Shown: positions 5,722 through 7,271 of the stretch, piece by piece
Layout of the letters: each line of letters begins with the position of its first letter
How positions within the stretch are numbered: position 1 is the first letter of the stretch
NCBI GenBank assembly: GCA_031274005.1
Contig: JAISQU010000203.1
Span: forward strand, 1 to 7,271
Direction of reading: 5' to 3'
Source of the DNA: Spirochaetales bacterium
Lineage (GTDB): Bacteria > Spirochaetota > Spirochaetia > DTKZ01
DNA length: 7,271 nucleotides
The notes under the pieces: model-generated
Database searches by the model: none
The model's input: only the letters and a program-made list of their open reading frames with translations
Told to the model about the DNA's origin: nothing
Translations under genes and position numbers: made by a program

Positions 5722-5885
5722 CCGGCGGTTAAGCCGCCGGATAGAAGCCTGTCGGGCTTCTAATAAATGTGAGCCGAAGACGGCTCTGCGATTTTCGGGA
5801 AGACCCGAAAACGCATTACTCACGCAATTTTGCTCCTCAAAATTGCGCCGTCTTGAACCTCGCAGGCCATTGCGGCAATGGCCTG
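5722..5885. repeat. Array of six consecutive perfect or near-perfect hairpins
   Basis: In the 199-base gap between the membrane protein and VOC genes, six different stem-loops follow each other. (1) CCGGCGG/CCGCCGG, 5722-5740. (2) TAGAAGCC/GGCTTCTA, 5742-5762. (3) GAGCCG/CGGCTC, loop AAGA, 5771-5786. (4) TTTTCGGG/CCCGAAAA, loop AAGA, extended by TGCG/CGCA past a single bulged A, 5787-5815. (5) CGCAATTTTG/CAAAATTGCG, loop CTCCT, 5823-5847. (6) CAGGCCATTG/CAATGGCCTG, loop CGG, 5863-5885. Loops are 3-5 bases and stems 6-12 pairs. None is followed by a T-run on the minus strand, so they do not look like ordinary terminators. They may stabilise the upstream mRNA, separate expression of the last gene, or be a dispersed intergenic element. 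Confidence 0.8.
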
Positions 5886-5905
5886 GCCCTAAGCGCAACA
5901 GGCTC

Positions 5906-6448
5906 CTAGTTAAATTTCGCGTCGTAGGCCCCGCGGATTTTGATTGTAAGGAAGCCCCATACCAGGCCGAACAGGCAGTAGAATAATTCCACCGCGCCGT
6001 AAGCCCAGAAGTTGCCCTGGAGGGCGCCTTCGGCATTACCGGCTATGTAGCCCATTATGCCGAAATACGCGCCTGCGCCGATAAACAGCGCGGGAACATA
6101 ATTTGTCCACTCAAACTTTTCAAGGCTGATGGCAAAGATGACGACGACGAGAATGGCGAAGGGGACTCCCCAGAACCCGCCTATTGAGCCGCCCCAGCTC
6201 ATGATGATGATGGACGCCAGAATGCCGGTGGTATAACTGACAAATCCCTTCACGCCGCCTTTTACATTGCAGCCGCCCAGGAAATACACAGCCCACGCCT
6301 GGAAGGCGATCCATGATCCGCCGCCCGGCAACAGGGATCCTACGACAGTGTGTGCCGCAAGCAGCTGATCAAAGGCCTGCATTACCGCCGCAAGAATCGC
6401 GATAATAAGAGGCCCGCCCAGGTAAGTGATGACATTGCCCTTTTTCAT
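5906..6448 (-). CDS. DUF1097 integral membrane protein
   Basis: A very hydrophobic 180-residue protein with about five or six membrane segments (roughly residues 8-31, 47-60, 69-88, 92-109, 116-136 and 147-169) and short charged ends (MKKGN; KIRGAYDAKFN). The run YFLGGCNVKGGVKGFVSYTT (55-74) and the overall layout match the DUF1097 family, which includes E. coli YcdZ; no function is established for it. Its ATG (6448-6446) overlaps the stop of the LsrF-like gene as ATGA, and GGAGGAG at 6460-6454 lies five bases ahead inside that gene, so the two are probably translated together. The location suggests a membrane role for the same substrate, such as uptake or export, but this is inference. A long hairpin-rich gap separates it from the VOC gene downstream. 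Confidence 0.82.
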   Translation of the reverse strand: MKKGNVITYLGGPLIIAILAAVMQAFDQLLAAHTVVGSLLPGGGSWIAFQAWAVYFLGGCNVKGGVKGFVSYTTGILASIIIMSWGGSIGGFWGVPFAILVVVIFAISLEKFEWTNYVPALFIGAGAYFGIMGYIAGNAEGALQGNFWAYGAVELFYCLFGLVWGFLTIKIRGAYDAKFN

Positions 6449-7271
6449 TTAGTCTCCTCCAAAAAGAATTCGTACGCTTCCTTATCCGTAATTCCTTCGT
6501 GGACAATTTTACGGACAGCTTTGCACATGGAGGCGGGCGATATGCTTTGGAAAATATTCCGCCCCATATCAACGCCGCGCGCCCCCGATTGGATTGACCG
6601 GTACACCATGGAAAGCGCCTCGTTTTCGGGCAGCTTCTTCCCGCCGGCGACAATGAGCGGTACGGGGCAGGCCGCCGCGACTTTTTCAAAGCCCTCACAG
6701 TAGTAGGTCTTTATCGCGTGGGCGCCGTGTTCGGCAAGCATACGCGCCGCCAAAAGAAAGAACTCCGTGGTCCGCGCCATCTCCTTCCCGACCGCCACAA
6801 CGCCGAGAACAGGGATGCCGTATTTGCAGCCCCAATCAACCGCGCGGCACAATACTTCAAGAGAATCGCGCTCGCCCTTGCTCCCGATAAAGGTCTGAAT
6901 GGCGAACATCTGGGCGTTAAACCGGATGATCTCCTCAATATCGAGCGCGAAGCCCGAACCGAGAGTCATATCGTCCTTTAGCACGCTCTCGTCATGGGTT
7001 GCCCGCAAACAAATGGGTTTGCTCGAAGCCGGATCAATAGATGTACGTATCGCGCCCCGCGTCCCCATAAGCACATCCACATAGGGGTTGAGCCGGGGAA
7101 TTTCGATGTCGAGCCGTTCAAGCCCTGATGTGGGCCCCATAATGTAGCCGTGATCGAAGGCAAGCATGACGGTATTTCCCGTATCGGGGTTAAAGATTTT
7201 CGCCAGGCGGTTTTTAAGCCCCCAGTCGCCGTTGGCCGCCCCCTTGACAAAAAAGCCCCGCTCCTCAGGCG
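6445..7271 (-). CDS. lsrF: LsrF-like aldolase/thiolase (5' partial)
   Basis: In E. coli and Salmonella LsrF is the last enzyme of phospho-AI-2 breakdown. It transfers an acetyl unit from 3-hydroxy-5-phosphonooxypentane-2,4-dione to CoA, giving acetyl-CoA and dihydroxyacetone phosphate. The frame is open to the window edge, with 274 codons present against about 291 residues in E. coli. An ATG at 7167 (MLAFDHGY) is internal, because the upstream residues GDWGLKNRL and KIFNPDTGNTV match the LsrF N-terminal part as I recall it. Other matches are GPTSGLER, VLMGTRG, AVGKEMAR, AIKTYYCEGFEK (Lys187 of the visible part is the expected Schiff-base lysine), CPVPLIVAGGKKLPE, GVDMGRNIFQS and KAVRKIVHEG. 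The similarity is high along the whole length, so the family call is firm. The reaction in this organism is less sure, since no lsrK, lsrG, lsrR or transporter is visible. Promoter and start lie beyond the window. Confidence 0.85.
   Translation of the reverse strand, partial: PEERGFFVKGAANGDWGLKNRLAKIFNPDTGNTVMLAFDHGYIMGPTSGLERLDIEIPRLNPYVDVLMGTRGAIRTSIDPASSKPICLRATHDESVLKDDMTLGSGFALDIEEIIRFNAQMFAIQTFIGSKGERDSLEVLCRAVDWGCKYGIPVLGVVAVGKEMARTTEFFLLAARMLAEHGAHAIKTYYCEGFEKVAAACPVPLIVAGGKKLPENEALSMVYRSIQSGARGVDMGRNIFQSISPASMCKAVRKIVHEGITDKEAYEFFLEETK

Noticed and set aside
5722..5885. CRISPR array or integron attC-like site
   Set aside because: The stems differ in sequence and there are no regular direct repeats with unique spacers. 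No integrase or cas gene is present in the window.
5707..6036. Upstream extension of the VOC frame, 110 more codons
   Set aside because: It runs through the six hairpins and into the end of the membrane protein gene. The ATG at 5706 has a well-spaced AGGAG and starts directly at the conserved VOC N-terminus.
7165..7167. ATG at MLAFDHGY as the start of the LsrF-like protein
   Set aside because: The codons before it encode residues conserved in LsrF (GDWG, IFNP.TG.TV), and the frame is open to the window edge.

Overview
The window is a metabolic gene cluster from a bacterium of moderate-to-high G+C. Six complete genes and two partial ones are packed with short gaps. No tRNA, rRNA, CRISPR array, insertion sequence or phage gene is visible. 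The ATPase/nuclease family at the left edge and the hairpin-rich gaps made me think of a gut treponeme or related spirochaete. That placement is an impression from memory, because nothing in the window fixes the taxon.

Layout. (a) Bases 1-1011, plus strand: the C-terminal part of an AAA-type ATP-binding protein with a PD-(D/E)XK nuclease-like tail, apparently unrelated to what follows. (b) Bases about 1060-5306, plus strand: a likely operon that starts at a good sigma70-type promoter. It encodes a DeoR-family regulator, a short FGGY-family sugar kinase, a class I aldolase of the dihydrodipicolinate synthase family that looks closest to 4-hydroxy-2-oxoglutarate aldolase, and a D-2-hydroxyacid dehydrogenase. 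The aldolase and dehydrogenase genes overlap by 4 bases. A 193-base gap between kinase and aldolase holds a run of hairpins that includes a terminator-like structure with a competing alternative fold. (c) Bases 5307-5376: a short convergent gap with terminator-like inverted repeats. (d) Bases 5377-7271, minus strand: an operon read right to left. It encodes an LsrF-like aldolase/thiolase (5' end outside the window), a DUF1097 integral membrane protein overlapping it by 4 bases, a 199-base gap packed with six consecutive hairpins, and a small VOC-superfamily protein.

How they may work together. The plus-strand operon reads as a regulated carbohydrate or sugar-acid pathway: kinase, then retro-aldol cleavage, then reduction of a 2-oxo acid (or oxidation of a 2-hydroxy acid). 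The minus-strand operon carries the last enzyme of the phospho-AI-2 (phospho-DPD) degradation pathway or a close homologue. Beside it are a possible small-molecule membrane protein and a possible isomerase or lyase. With a sugar kinase facing it across 70 bases, the two operons could be parts of one uncharacterised route for a short-chain diketo or deoxy sugar. That link is inference only. The most unusual DNA-level features are the two hairpin arrays (3241-3393 and 5722-5885).
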